From contig NZ_CP034444.1 of assembly GCF_003952385.1 (NCBI RefSeq), positions 6,213,001 to 6,277,000 of the forward strand: 64,000 bases of DNA. Reading direction: 5' to 3'. This DNA comes from Mesorhizobium sp. M1D.F.Ca.ET.043.01.1.1. GTDB taxonomy: Bacteria > Pseudomonadota > Alphaproteobacteria > Rhizobiales > Rhizobiaceae. The notes below the pieces were generated by a model. That model was given only the letters and a program-made list of their open reading frames with translations. It searched no databases and was not told the DNA's origin. Numbering within the stretch: position 1 is the first letter of the stretch; each line of letters opens with the position of its first letter. Of the stretch, positions 34,095-42,667 are shown one piece after another. A program made the translations under genes and the position numbers.

Positions 34095-35015
34095 TTAGCC
34101 GTCGAAAGCAGCTCTAAGCGTCTCGAACGGAGCCAAGGCGCCGCGCACCTGCACGACGGCGGCGGCCACGCGATGCGCGCGCCGAGCGGCATCGGCAGGC
34201 GCATGGCCGGCGAGCCGGGCGGCGAGATAGCCGCCGTTGAAGGAATCACCGGCGCCGGTGGTATCGACGGGCGCGGCGACATGCACGGCGTCGACTGTTT
34301 CCGAGGCGCCGTTCGCAACAATCAATGCCGGCTGCTCGCCGTTCTTGACGACGACCTCACCGACCAGCTGGCCGAGCCGCGTTGCGGTCGCCTGCGGCGC
34401 CTCGTCGCCGAACAGCATCTGCTCGTCGGGAAACGTTGGCAGCGCGATGTCGGCGACCGCGAGCGCTTCCAGGATCGCTGCCTGCGCGGCCTCGCGGCTC
34501 CGCCAAAGCCTGGGGCGGTAGTTTGGATCGAAAGCGACAAGCGAGCCGGCCGAGCGGGCCGCCGCAACGGTCGCAAGCAGGGTCTTGCGCGCGGCCTCAT
34601 CCAGAATTGCCAGGGTGATACCGGAAAAGTACACAAGCGCCTGGTTTTCAAGGCTTTTCGCCAGCGCGGCCGGATCGGAGGCGAGCTGGCGGGCCGCCGC
34701 GTCGCTTCGCCAGTAGGTGAAGGCGCGCTCGGCTCCGGTGAGCGTGATGGCGTAAAGCCCGGGCCTGGCGCCGGCAATGACCGGGCTGTTGCCGATGCCG
34801 ACGCCGTTCTGGGCGAAGAAGTCGATCTGATCGCGCGAGAACGGATCGTCGCCGAAGGCCGAGACATAGGTCGCCGGCCGGTTCGGGCTCAGCGCATGCA
34901 ATGCCCACAGCGTGTTGAAGGTGTCGCCGGCAAAGCCCATGCGCCAGTTCGGCCCTGTCTGGCTCGACAGTTCGAGCATGCATTCGCCGATCGAGGCGAT
35001 ACCGTTGGCAGCCAT
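34095..35015 (-). CDS. kdgK: PfkB-family sugar kinase, 2-dehydro-3-deoxygluconokinase type
   Basis: A 306-aa ribokinase-family protein with the C-terminal DTTGAGDSFNGGYLA motif holding the catalytic aspartate, and the N-terminal GEcMLELS and FAGDTFNTLWAL segments typical of KdgK. It would phosphorylate 2-keto-3-deoxygluconate in the Entner-Doudoroff route from uronic or gluconic acids. ATG 35015 is preferred because AGGAGG lies upstream. Other PfkB sugars cannot be excluded. Confidence 0.8.
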   Translation of the reverse strand: MAANGIASIGECMLELSSQTGPNWRMGFAGDTFNTLWALHALSPNRPATYVSAFGDDPFSRDQIDFFAQNGVGIGNSPVIAGARPGLYAITLTGAERAFTYWRSDAAARQLASDPAALAKSLENQALVYFSGITLAILDEAARKTLLATVAAARSAGSLVAFDPNYRPRLWRSREAAQAAILEALAVADIALPTFPDEQMLFGDEAPQATATRLGQLVGEVVVKNGEQPALIVANGASETVDAVHVAAPVDTTGAGDSFNGGYLAARLAGHAPADAARRAHRVAAAVVQVRGALAPFETLRAAFDG

Positions 35016-35171
35016 GCGGTGATTTCCTCCTAAGAGTTTGTTGCTGTAGCTTTTTGCGGCCGGCAGCGCCATGCTTGGCTAGGGCCGAATTTTGCGCCAG
35101 AAGCGATTTCCCACAGGCGGGGCGGGATGCGGCAAGCCGCCCGTGACGTTATCAGCCGAAGAGGAACCGGT

Positions 35172-35615
35172 TTGGCATCGATATGGCGTTACATTCTTAC
35201 GGGCCTCGGTCTGACCGCCCTTTTGGTCGGCATCCTGGCGGTCGTCTATCTGACGGCGCCGCAGTCGGCGCCGGGACCCGACACGTCGCGTTCCAAGAAG
35301 ACGGCGAGCGGCCTGTTTGTGGCGAGCTTCGAGCCGGAGCGCGGCGTCGTCCGGCACGGCGAGCTGCAGTCCTGGCTGCTGACGCTGAAAACCGCCGCGG
35401 GCGCGCCGGTGGAGGGTGCCGCGATCACAGTTTCCGGCGGCATGCCGCAGCACAATCACGGCCTGCCGACCAGCCCGCAGGCGACCGACTATCTGGGCGA
35501 GGGGCGCTACAGGATAGACGGCGTGAAATTCACCATGAGCGGCTGGTGGCAGCTGCGCTTCGCCATCTCGGCGGCGGCGGGTTCCGATTCCGTCGTCTTC
35601 AACATCGTGTTGTGA
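35172..35615 (+). CDS. Membrane-anchored FixH/YtkA-like protein
   Basis: A protein of 147 residues (162 if the ATG at 35127 is used) with one N-terminal membrane helix (WRYILTGLGLTALLVGILAVV) and a periplasmic immunoglobulin-like domain. The domain contains SGGMPQHNHGLPTSPQA, a His/Met-rich loop typical of YtkA/FixH-like domains that may bind copper. TTG 35172 is taken because AGAGGA lies seven bases upstream; ATG 35127 is an alternative. It is followed after seven bases by a di-haem peroxidase-like gene, so the two probably form an operon with a shared redox or metal-related role. Confidence 0.7.
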   Translation: MASIWRYILTGLGLTALLVGILAVVYLTAPQSAPGPDTSRSKKTASGLFVASFEPERGVVRHGELQSWLLTLKTAAGAPVEGAAITVSGGMPQHNHGLPTSPQATDYLGEGRYRIDGVKFTMSGWWQLRFAISAAAGSDSVVFNIVL

Positions 35616-35622
35616 GCGGGCG

Positions 35623-36831
35623 ATGAGGCGTCTCGCCCGTGTCGCAAGCATCGCGGTTCTGGTCGCGCTCAGCTTGCTTAGCGGCTGCGGCAAGCCCGAG
35701 TTCAGCGACGCCGAGAAGAAGACAATCGCCTCGCTGGCGCTGAACACGCTGCCGGCGCTCAAAGCCGACACCACGAACCGGTATGCCGACTTGCCGGCCG
35801 CGGCGGCGCTCGGATCGACGCTGTTCTTCGATGTCGGCATGAGCCGCGATGGCACGGTTTCCTGCTCGACCTGCCACAAGATCGACCGTCAGTTCCAGGA
35901 CGACCTGCCGCAGGCCGTCGGCGTCGGCCGCACCAACCGGCGCACCATGCCGCTGGCCGGCGTGGCGCGCGATCCGTGGTTCTTCTGGGACGGTCGCCGC
36001 GACAGCCTTTGGGCGCAGGCGCTGACGCCGCTCGAAAATCCGCTGGAGCAGGCCGGCAATCGCGCCGCCTTCGCGCACTACATCAAGAACCGGTTCGGCG
36101 AGCGCTACGAGCGCATCTTCGGACCACTGCCCGATCTCTCCGCCGTTCCAGCCGATGCCAGCCCGCTCGGCACAGAGGCCGAGAAGGCGGCGTGGAACGC
36201 CATGCCGGCCAGCGAGCAAGAGGACGTCAACCGAGTCTTCGCCAATATCGGCAAGGCGATCGCCGCCTTCGAGCAGTCGATCGATCCGCCGCAGACGCGC
36301 TTCGACCGCTTCGCCATCGATCTTGCGACCGGCGCCAAGCCTGAGAGTGACGCGGCGTTCTCGCCGGAAGAGATCCTTGGGCTGAAGCTGTTCATCGGTA
36401 AAGCCAATTGCGTGACCTGCCACAACGGGCCACGCTTTACCGACAATTCTTTCCACAACACCGGCGTGCCGCCAGTGAAGGACCTGCCGCCGGACCGTGG
36501 CCGGGTCGATGCGGTGGCTCAAGTCGAGGCCGATCCGTTCAACTGCTTCGGCAAGTTCCGCGACGGCGACGCCGGCGCCTGCCGTGAGTTGCGCTTCATG
36601 GTGAAGGATGGCGAGCAGCTTGTGCGCGCCTACAAGACGCCCTCGCTGCGCGGAGCTGCCTCGCGTGCACCCTACATGCATGCGGGGCAGTTTTCCTCTC
36701 TCGATGAAGTGGTGGCGCATTATTCGAAGGCAGCGCCCAGCGACGAAGGCGTTTCGGAAGTCCACCCGCTCAATCTGTCGGACCGCGAGCGGTCGGCGCT
36801 GGTGGCGTTTCTCAAGACACTGGCCGAGTAA
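35623..36831 (+). CDS. Di-haem cytochrome c peroxidase / MauG family lipoprotein
   Basis: A 402-aa protein with a lipoprotein signal (LSLLSGCGKPEF) and two CxxCH haem-binding motifs: CSTCHKID near residue 85 and CVTCHNGPRF near residue 265. The segments NRRTMPLAGVARDPWFFWDGRRDSLWAQA (split) and RAYKTPSLRGAASRAPYMHAG are typical of MauG/CcpA-like proteins. These reduce peroxide or carry out oxidative protein modification in the periplasm. The FixH/YtkA-like partner encoded just upstream may assist metal or haem handling. Confidence 0.88.
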   Translation: MRRLARVASIAVLVALSLLSGCGKPEFSDAEKKTIASLALNTLPALKADTTNRYADLPAAAALGSTLFFDVGMSRDGTVSCSTCHKIDRQFQDDLPQAVGVGRTNRRTMPLAGVARDPWFFWDGRRDSLWAQALTPLENPLEQAGNRAAFAHYIKNRFGERYERIFGPLPDLSAVPADASPLGTEAEKAAWNAMPASEQEDVNRVFANIGKAIAAFEQSIDPPQTRFDRFAIDLATGAKPESDAAFSPEEILGLKLFIGKANCVTCHNGPRFTDNSFHNTGVPPVKDLPPDRGRVDAVAQVEADPFNCFGKFRDGDAGACRELRFMVKDGEQLVRAYKTPSLRGAASRAPYMHAGQFSSLDEVVAHYSKAAPSDEGVSEVHPLNLSDRERSALVAFLKTLAE

Positions 36832-37284
36832 CTAGCGATCCTTGACCGTTTCCATCGCCACGAAGGTAGACGTCTGCGCCACGTGGGGGAGGGCGGAGAT
36901 GCGCTCGCCGAGCACGCGGCGATAGGCGGCAATGTCGGTGGTGCGGACTTTCAGGAGATAGTCGAAGCTCGACGCCATCATGTGGCATTGCTCGATCTCC
37001 GGCACGCCTTGCACAGCGCGGTTGAAGGCGTCGAGCGCGGCAGAGCGCGTGTCGGAAAGCTTCACCTGCACGAAGGCGACATGGCCTTCGCCCATGCGTT
37101 CGCGGTCGATGATGGCGCGATAGCCCCTTATATAGCCGTCCTTCTCCAGCCGCTTCACGCGCGCCTGCACCGGCGTCTTCGACAGGCCGACCTTCAAAGC
37201 CAGCTCGGACATGGAAAGCCTGCCGTCACGCCCGAGCGCGGACAGGATGTTGCGGTCGATGCGGTCCAATTGGTCTTCAGTCAT
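36832..37284 (-). CDS. putR: Lrp/AsnC-family regulator, probable proline-responsive activator of putA
   Basis: A 150-aa Lrp-type protein: an N-terminal helix-turn-helix (MSELALKVGLSKTPVQARVKRLEKDGYI) and a C-terminal RAM ligand domain. It is divergent from putA across 164 bp. In Agrobacterium and Rhodobacter a gene of this type and position, PutR, activates putA in response to proline. Because this PutA lacks its own DNA-binding domain, a separate regulator is needed, and this is the obvious candidate. The specific name rests on position and family. Confidence 0.8.
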   Translation of the reverse strand: MTEDQLDRIDRNILSALGRDGRLSMSELALKVGLSKTPVQARVKRLEKDGYIRGYRAIIDRERMGEGHVAFVQVKLSDTRSAALDAFNRAVQGVPEIEQCHMMASSFDYLLKVRTTDIAAYRRVLGERISALPHVAQTSTFVAMETVKDR

Positions 37285-37448
37285 CGAAATGGCGGTCGAA
37301 ATGACGAGGGTTTGGCCTATATGATAGATCGTTCGGACTATCTTGTCGATTTCTTTGGACCGACTGAAATTCGCAGCTGTGCTAGCTTGCGCCAATCGGT
37401 CCGGTGACCGCCAGACCGCTCCCCAACGCTTGCTTTCATGGACCCGAC

Positions 37449-40400
37449 ATGCCGCTCGATGCCATCCGCCAGCAGATCCGCGCCAATTACCTGCCCGACG
37501 AAGACGAGGCCGTGAAGCGCCTCTCCGCGGCGGCCGGGCTTTCGGCAGAGGAGCGCAAGGCGATTTCGGCCCGCGCCGCCGATCTGGTGCGCGCGGTGCG
37601 CGGTTCGACCGACCCTCGGCTGATGGAGGTCTTTCTCTCGGCCTATGGCCTTTCGACCAAGGAGGGCGTGGCGCTCATGTGTCTGGCCGAGGCGCTGTTG
37701 CGCGTGCCCGATGCCGAGACGATGGACGATCTCATCGCCGACAAGATCGCGCCGCATGACTGGTCGGCGCATTCGGGCAGCTCGAGCTCAATCTTCGTCA
37801 ACGCCTCGACCTGGGCGCTGATGCTGACCGGCCGCGTGCTCGACGAAGGCGAGGGCGGCATCGAAGGCACGCTGCGCGCCATGGTGAGACGGCTCGGCGA
37901 GCCGGTCATCCGCAAGGCGGTGGCGGCGGCGATGCGCGAAATGGGCGAGCAGTTCGTGCTCGGCCGCACCATTGCCGAGGCGGTAAAGCGCGGCCGGCCG
38001 ATGACGCAGAAAGGCTATCTTTATTCCTTCGACATGCTGGGCGAGGCGGCTCGCACCGAAGCCGATGCGCTGCGCTACCACCGGGCCTATGCGGATGCGA
38101 TTTCGGCGCTGGATTCCGGCTCGAACGGACCCGACATTCGCTACAATCACGGCATTTCGGTCAAGCTCTCGGCGCTTCATCCGCGCTACGAGGTAGCCCA
38201 GAAGGAAAGGATGCTGCCGGTGATGGCCGAGCGGCTTCTGTCGCTTTCGCTCGCCGCGCGGCATTCGCGCATGGGGCTCAACATCGATGCCGAGGAGGCA
38301 GACCGGCTCGATCTGTCGCTCGGCGTCATCGAGCGCGTGCTGGCCGAGCCGGAGCTCGCTGGGTGGGACGGTTTTGGCGTCGTCGTCCAGACCTATGGCC
38401 CGCGCGCGGCCTTCGTCATCGACTGGCTCTATGCGCTTGCGAAGAAATACGACCGCAACATCATGGTGCGGCTGGTGAAAGGCGCCTATTGGGACACCGA
38501 GATCAAGCGGGCGCAGACGCTTGGGTTGCCCGGTTATCCGGTCTTCACCCGCAAGACCAACACCGACGTCTCCTATCTCGCCTGTGCGCGAAAGCTGCTG
38601 TCGATGACCGATCGCATCTATCCGCAATTCGCCACGCATAACGCGCATACGGTCGCCGCCATCCTGTCGATGGCAAAGGACCGCGATTCCTTCGAGTTCC
38701 AGCGCCTGCACGGAATGGGCGAATCCCTGCACGAGACGGTGCGCAAGTCTGAACGGACGCGCTGCCGCATCTACGCTCCGGTCGGTGCCCATTCCGATCT
38801 GCTCGCCTATCTGGTGCGGCGGCTCCTGGAAAACGGCGCCAACTCCTCCTTCGTCCACCAGCTGACCGACGAGGAGGTCGAGCCGGAGGAGATCGCTCGC
38901 GATCCGCTGGCGACGGTGGAAAGCCAAGGTCCGGCAGCCAATCCAGCGATCGCGCGTCCTGCCGCGATCTTCGGCGCCAACCGGTGCAACTCCAAGGGGT
39001 TCGACATCACCGATCCGGTGACGCTCGCAGCCATTGACAGGGCAAGGGCGGAGTTTGCCGGAGCGGACCGCTGGCATGCCAAGCCGATCACGCGCGCCGC
39101 CGGCTACGGCAAGCAGCGCCAGATCGTCAATCCGGCAAAGCCCGACGAGATTGTCGGCACGGTGCATGAGGCGGCGGCCAAGCAGGTCGCGACCGCCGTG
39201 CGCATCGCCGCCGATGCGCAACCGGCCTGGGCGAAGCGCCCGGTTGCCGAGCGCGCCGCGATCCTCAACCGCGCCGCCGATCTTTACGAGGCCAATGCGG
39301 CCGAATTCTTCGCTTTGGCCACCCGCGAGGCCGGCAAGTCGCTGGCCGACGGCGTCGCCGAGGTGCGCGAGGCGGTCGACTTTCTGCGCTATTACGCTGC
39401 CGAGGCGGCGAATGCCGAAGCGGGTACGCAAGCGCGCGGCGCGATCGTCTGCATCTCGCCCTGGAATTTCCCGCTGGCGATCTTCACCGGCCAGATCGCC
39501 GCGGCGCTGGTCACCGGCAATTCGGTGATCGCGAAGCCCGCCGAACAGACGCCGCTGATTGCTTTCCGTGCCGTCGAGATGCTGCGCGAGGCCGGTGTGC
39601 CGGAGGATGTCATCCAGCTTCTGCCGGGCGACGGGCCGTCGGTCGGTGCGCCGCTCACCGCTGATCCGCGCATCGCCGGTGTCTGCTTCACCGGCTCGAC
39701 CGAGGTCGCCAAGCTGATCGAGAAGCAACTGGCCGAGACCGCGGCGCCCGACGCCATGCTGATCGCCGAGACCGGCGGACTCAACGCCATGATCGTCGAT
39801 TCCACCGCGCTGCCCGAGCAGGCGGTGCGCGACATCCTCGCTTCCGCCTTCCAGAGCGCCGGCCAGCGCTGCTCGGCGCTGCGCGTGCTCTATGTCCAGA
39901 AGGACGTCGAGAAGAAGATGCTGGAAATGCTGAAGGGCGCGATGGAGGCCCTCAATGTCGGCAATCCCTGGCTTATCTCGACCGATGTCGGCCCGGTCAT
40001 CGATGAAGAGGCGCAGGCCTCGATCAGCGACTATTGCTCGAAGAAGGGGCTGGAGGGCCGGCTGATCGCCAAGCTGGAAGCGCCGAAGAACGGACGCTTC
40101 GTCGCGCCGCACGTCTTCCGGGTCAAAGGCATCGAGGAGATGGAGCGCGAGGTGTTCGGCCCGGTGCTGCATGTCGCGACTTTCGACGCCGACGATATCG
40201 ATGCGGTGATCGCCGCCATCAACCGCAAGGGCTACGGCCTGACCTTCGGCCTGCATACCCGCATCGAGGGCCGCGTGCAGCATTTCGTCGACGGCATTCA
40301 TGCCGGCAACATCTATGTCAACCGCAACCAGATCGGCGCCGTCGTCGGCTCGCAGCCTTTCGGTGGCGAAGGGCTGTCGGGCACCGGGCCGAAGGCCGGC

Positions 40401-41057
40401 GGGCCGCATTATCTGCGCCGCTTCCGCAAGGGACCGGAGGCCGGCACGGAAGTTGGCGAAGGCCACAAGGTGACGGCGACCGAGCTCGCAGACAACCTGC
40501 CGGATCCGACGCTGGGCGGCTGGTCGACCCGGCCGGATCGGGTGGCGATCCTGAGAAAGCATCTGCGCGGCAAGGGCGCCGCTGCGATCGCGGCAGCGGC
40601 TAGCCTCGATTTCGGCCAGGTCGACCTGCCGGGCCCGACGGGCGAAGCCAACACGCTGTCGCTGGCGCCGCGCGGCCGGGTGCTCTGCCTCGGGCCGGAC
40701 GCCGAGACGCTGCTTTCCCAGACGATCCAGGCTTTGGCCGCCGGCAACGCGGTGCTGGCGGTGGCGCCTGGCGCGCCGGCGGTGCTGTCGGCGCTGACCG
40801 GCAAGGGACTGCCGCTTGCTGCAATCGACGGCCGTCCGGATCCGGTCGAGGCGCGGGCGCTGAAGGTCGACGTCGTCGCCTTCTCCGGCACGCCGGAAGC
40901 GGCGCGCATCGTGCGCAGGGTGATCGCCGAGCGCGCCGGGCCGATCGTGCCGCTGGTCAGCGAGGTGCTCAACCCGGCGGCCTACGCGCATGAGCGCGCT
41001 GTCTGCGTCGACACGACGGCGGCTGGCGGCAATGCCAGCCTGCTGGCAGCGGCCTAG
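37449..41057 (+). CDS. putA: Bifunctional proline dehydrogenase / L-glutamate gamma-semialdehyde dehydrogenase
   Basis: A 1202-aa PutA. The N-terminal flavin-dependent proline dehydrogenase barrel covers roughly residues 90-480 (VRLVKGAYWDTEIKRAQ, FATHNAHTVAAIL). The aldehyde dehydrogenase domain covers about 540-1000, with glutamate in LIAETGGLNAMIV and the nucleophile cysteine in SAGQRCSALRVLYV. A non-catalytic C-terminal aldehyde-dehydrogenase-like tail follows. There is no N-terminal ribbon-helix-helix domain. It converts proline to glutamate at the inner membrane, passing electrons to quinone. ATG 37449 is used; GTG 37404 is an alternative. Confidence 0.95.
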   Translation: MPLDAIRQQIRANYLPDEDEAVKRLSAAAGLSAEERKAISARAADLVRAVRGSTDPRLMEVFLSAYGLSTKEGVALMCLAEALLRVPDAETMDDLIADKIAPHDWSAHSGSSSSIFVNASTWALMLTGRVLDEGEGGIEGTLRAMVRRLGEPVIRKAVAAAMREMGEQFVLGRTIAEAVKRGRPMTQKGYLYSFDMLGEAARTEADALRYHRAYADAISALDSGSNGPDIRYNHGISVKLSALHPRYEVAQKERMLPVMAERLLSLSLAARHSRMGLNIDAEEADRLDLSLGVIERVLAEPELAGWDGFGVVVQTYGPRAAFVIDWLYALAKKYDRNIMVRLVKGAYWDTEIKRAQTLGLPGYPVFTRKTNTDVSYLACARKLLSMTDRIYPQFATHNAHTVAAILSMAKDRDSFEFQRLHGMGESLHETVRKSERTRCRIYAPVGAHSDLLAYLVRRLLENGANSSFVHQLTDEEVEPEEIARDPLATVESQGPAANPAIARPAAIFGANRCNSKGFDITDPVTLAAIDRARAEFAGADRWHAKPITRAAGYGKQRQIVNPAKPDEIVGTVHEAAAKQVATAVRIAADAQPAWAKRPVAERAAILNRAADLYEANAAEFFALATREAGKSLADGVAEVREAVDFLRYYAAEAANAEAGTQARGAIVCISPWNFPLAIFTGQIAAALVTGNSVIAKPAEQTPLIAFRAVEMLREAGVPEDVIQLLPGDGPSVGAPLTADPRIAGVCFTGSTEVAKLIEKQLAETAAPDAMLIAETGGLNAMIVDSTALPEQAVRDILASAFQSAGQRCSALRVLYVQKDVEKKMLEMLKGAMEALNVGNPWLISTDVGPVIDEEAQASISDYCSKKGLEGRLIAKLEAPKNGRFVAPHVFRVKGIEEMEREVFGPVLHVATFDADDIDAVIAAINRKGYGLTFGLHTRIEGRVQHFVDGIHAGNIYVNRNQIGAVVGSQPFGGEGLSGTGPKAGGPHYLRRFRKGPEAGTEVGEGHKVTATELADNLPDPTLGGWSTRPDRVAILRKHLRGKGAAAIAAAASLDFGQVDLPGPTGEANTLSLAPRGRVLCLGPDAETLLSQTIQALAAGNAVLAVAPGAPAVLSALTGKGLPLAAIDGRPDPVEARALKVDVVAFSGTPEAARIVRRVIAERAGPIVPLVSEVLNPAAYAHERAVCVDTTAAGGNASLLAAA

Positions 41058-41159
41058 GGTGTATTGATATTCAGATTATGCCGGCGTGCGAACGGCGGCT
41101 TCCTCGCTTCCGGAAACCACCATTCTCGGCTCGGCCCGACCTGGATCTCAACACACCCT
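41056..41159. repeat. Imperfect inverted repeat abutting the putA stop codon
   Basis: agggtgtattgatattcag (41056-41074) faces ctggatctcaacacaccct (41141-41159); the arms differ at three positions in 19. The left arm begins on the last two bases of the putA stop codon (TAG, 41055-41057). The element fills most of the gap between convergent putA and the haem monooxygenase gene. It looks like a dispersed extragenic repeat and could act as a bidirectional terminator. Confidence 0.6.
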
Positions 41160-41194
41160 CACCGTCGGCGGAGATTGGGTTTGCGCGCTAGAAG

Positions 41195-41509
41195 TCAGGC
41201 GCCCTCGACGACCGAAAAACCCTCGAACTGAGGGTGGCCGAGATAGTGCACCTCCGAGGTGCCGGCGTTGCGGTGGGCGGCGCGGAAATTCTCCGACTTC
41301 GTCCAGGCGACAAAATCGTCCTGGCTGGCCCAGACGGTGTGCGAGGCAAACAGCGTGTAGCCCTCGGTCTCGTTGACCGCGCCGCGCAGCAGATGGAATT
41401 CCCTGAAGCCCTTCATGTCGGAGAGGCTGGAATCGCGGTTCTTCCAGACATCTTCGAAGGCTTCCTCCGAGCCGTTCTGGACCTTGAAGCGGTTCATGGC
41501 GATGTACAT
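41195..41509 (-). CDS. IsdG-type haem-degrading monooxygenase (antibiotic biosynthesis monooxygenase fold)
   Basis: A 104-aa ferredoxin-like protein. The three catalytic residues of IsdG-family haem oxygenases are present at matching spacing: Asn6 (in MNRFKV), Trp69 (in FVAWTKSENF) and His79 (in AAHRNAG). This supports true haem ring opening with iron release in the cytoplasm. It is similar to HmuQ/HmuD of Bradyrhizobium. It is the last gene of the hmuR-tonB unit, 58 bp after tonB. Fe supply from haem taken up by the neighbouring transporter is the likely role. Confidence 0.85.
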   Translation of the reverse strand: MYIAMNRFKVQNGSEEAFEDVWKNRDSSLSDMKGFREFHLLRGAVNETEGYTLFASHTVWASQDDFVAWTKSENFRAAHRNAGTSEVHYLGHPQFEGFSVVEGA

Positions 41510-41567
41510 TGGTTTTTCCTTTCGAAATGGATGAATCCTGACGGTTAAGACGGCTTCAGCGGTGGCC

Positions 41568-42665
41568 TTAAAAGGGGCCGATCCGCGCTTTGAACAGCCA
41601 ACTTGACCTTCCGGTCTCGGGTGGAATGGGAGGAAAGGGGGCTTGCTTGCGCACCAGCGTCAGGGCGAATTCATCGAGCTCGGGAGATCCTGAGCTTTCG
41701 GCGAGCTGCAAGTCGCTGATGCTCCCGTCCGCTGCGACGATGAAAACCACCCTGGCATTGTTGCGAGCCTTGGCCTGGACCGATTTCGAAACGCGACGGT
41801 TGGCACGGGCAAGCTTCTTTTGAATTTCGCCGCTGTAGCGGGATTCCAGGGCACTGCCGGCAGCCGCCTTTATCTTGCCCTTGCTGGCGATGACCGGCGC
41901 ATCGCGCGCATCGCCATCCGCTGTTTCCGTGCCGCGCGTTTCAACGGGTTGGCCTGACCCTGCCGATCCGGCTGGTGCGTTCGGCACGGCGGCCGGGACC
42001 GGCGGCTGCTCGGGCTCGGCAGGGCCCGCTTCGGCGCTTTGAGGTTCGATCGCGGCCGTCGGCTCGCTGTCCGCGGGAACACTCTGATCGTCTTGGCGCA
42101 GTGCGGCGGCCGCCAGGATATCCGGCGTGGGGGTCGGCTCTTTAGCGGTTTCTGCCTTGGGCTGGGGCGTCACCGGTTCGCTTGCCGATTGCAGCGCTTC
42201 GGCTGGCGGAGTCGGCTCGACGGTCCGCGGTTTCACCGGCTGCGGATCCGGCACCAAGGTTACATCCAGCGCGCCGGACGCGGCGTCATTCAAGGCGCTG
42301 CCCTGGGCGTCGGCGCCTGACTGGTCAGTGCCCTCGGCCTGGATCGCGTCCAGGGAGTCGAACGTTCCGGCGGGCGCGATCAGAAACGCCGCCGCCGCGG
42401 CGCCATGGAGCAGGCCGGAGGCGATGATGGCCACCGGCCATTTGCGCCGCCCGGCCGTTTGCCGCGGCTGCACAACCTGCTCGGCCGGCGTGACCGCCAA
42501 TTCGCTGCCTGCGTCGGAGGGGTGATCGATGTCCTGCATATCTGGCGCCGAGACCTGCCGCGCGCGATAGGGACTTGTCAAATCAAGATCGGTTGCCGGC
42601 CATCGCGCCGGACCGGTGGCAGGCCACACCATGGCATCTCGCCGGAGAGCCCTATGCAATCCCAT
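41568..42665 (-). CDS. tonB: Energy-transducing protein TonB
   Basis: A 365-aa TonB: a membrane helix (WPVAIIASGLLHGAAAAAFLIA) that keeps the SxxxH pair used to couple to ExbB/ExbD, a long proline/glutamate-rich periplasmic spacer, and a C-terminal TonB domain (NARVVFIVAADGSISDLQLAESSGSPELD). It delivers energy to the outer-membrane receptor HmuR encoded upstream. ATG 42665 begins two bases after the preceding stop codon and gives an N-terminal cytoplasmic stretch of about 75 residues, longer than usual. ATG 42539 (MQDIDH) would give a more usual length. Confidence 0.87.
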   Translation of the reverse strand: MGLHRALRRDAMVWPATGPARWPATDLDLTSPYRARQVSAPDMQDIDHPSDAGSELAVTPAEQVVQPRQTAGRRKWPVAIIASGLLHGAAAAAFLIAPAGTFDSLDAIQAEGTDQSGADAQGSALNDAASGALDVTLVPDPQPVKPRTVEPTPPAEALQSASEPVTPQPKAETAKEPTPTPDILAAAALRQDDQSVPADSEPTAAIEPQSAEAGPAEPEQPPVPAAVPNAPAGSAGSGQPVETRGTETADGDARDAPVIASKGKIKAAAGSALESRYSGEIQKKLARANRRVSKSVQAKARNNARVVFIVAADGSISDLQLAESSGSPELDEFALTLVRKQAPFPPIPPETGRSSWLFKARIGPF

Positions 42666-42667
42666 CT

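Noticed and set aside
37788..40991. A 1067-codon open frame on the minus strand, entirely inside putA.
   Set aside because: Its composition is that of an antisense shadow (Arg, Asp, Gly, His in excess), with no domain or ribosome site, whereas putA on the plus strand is complete and well conserved.
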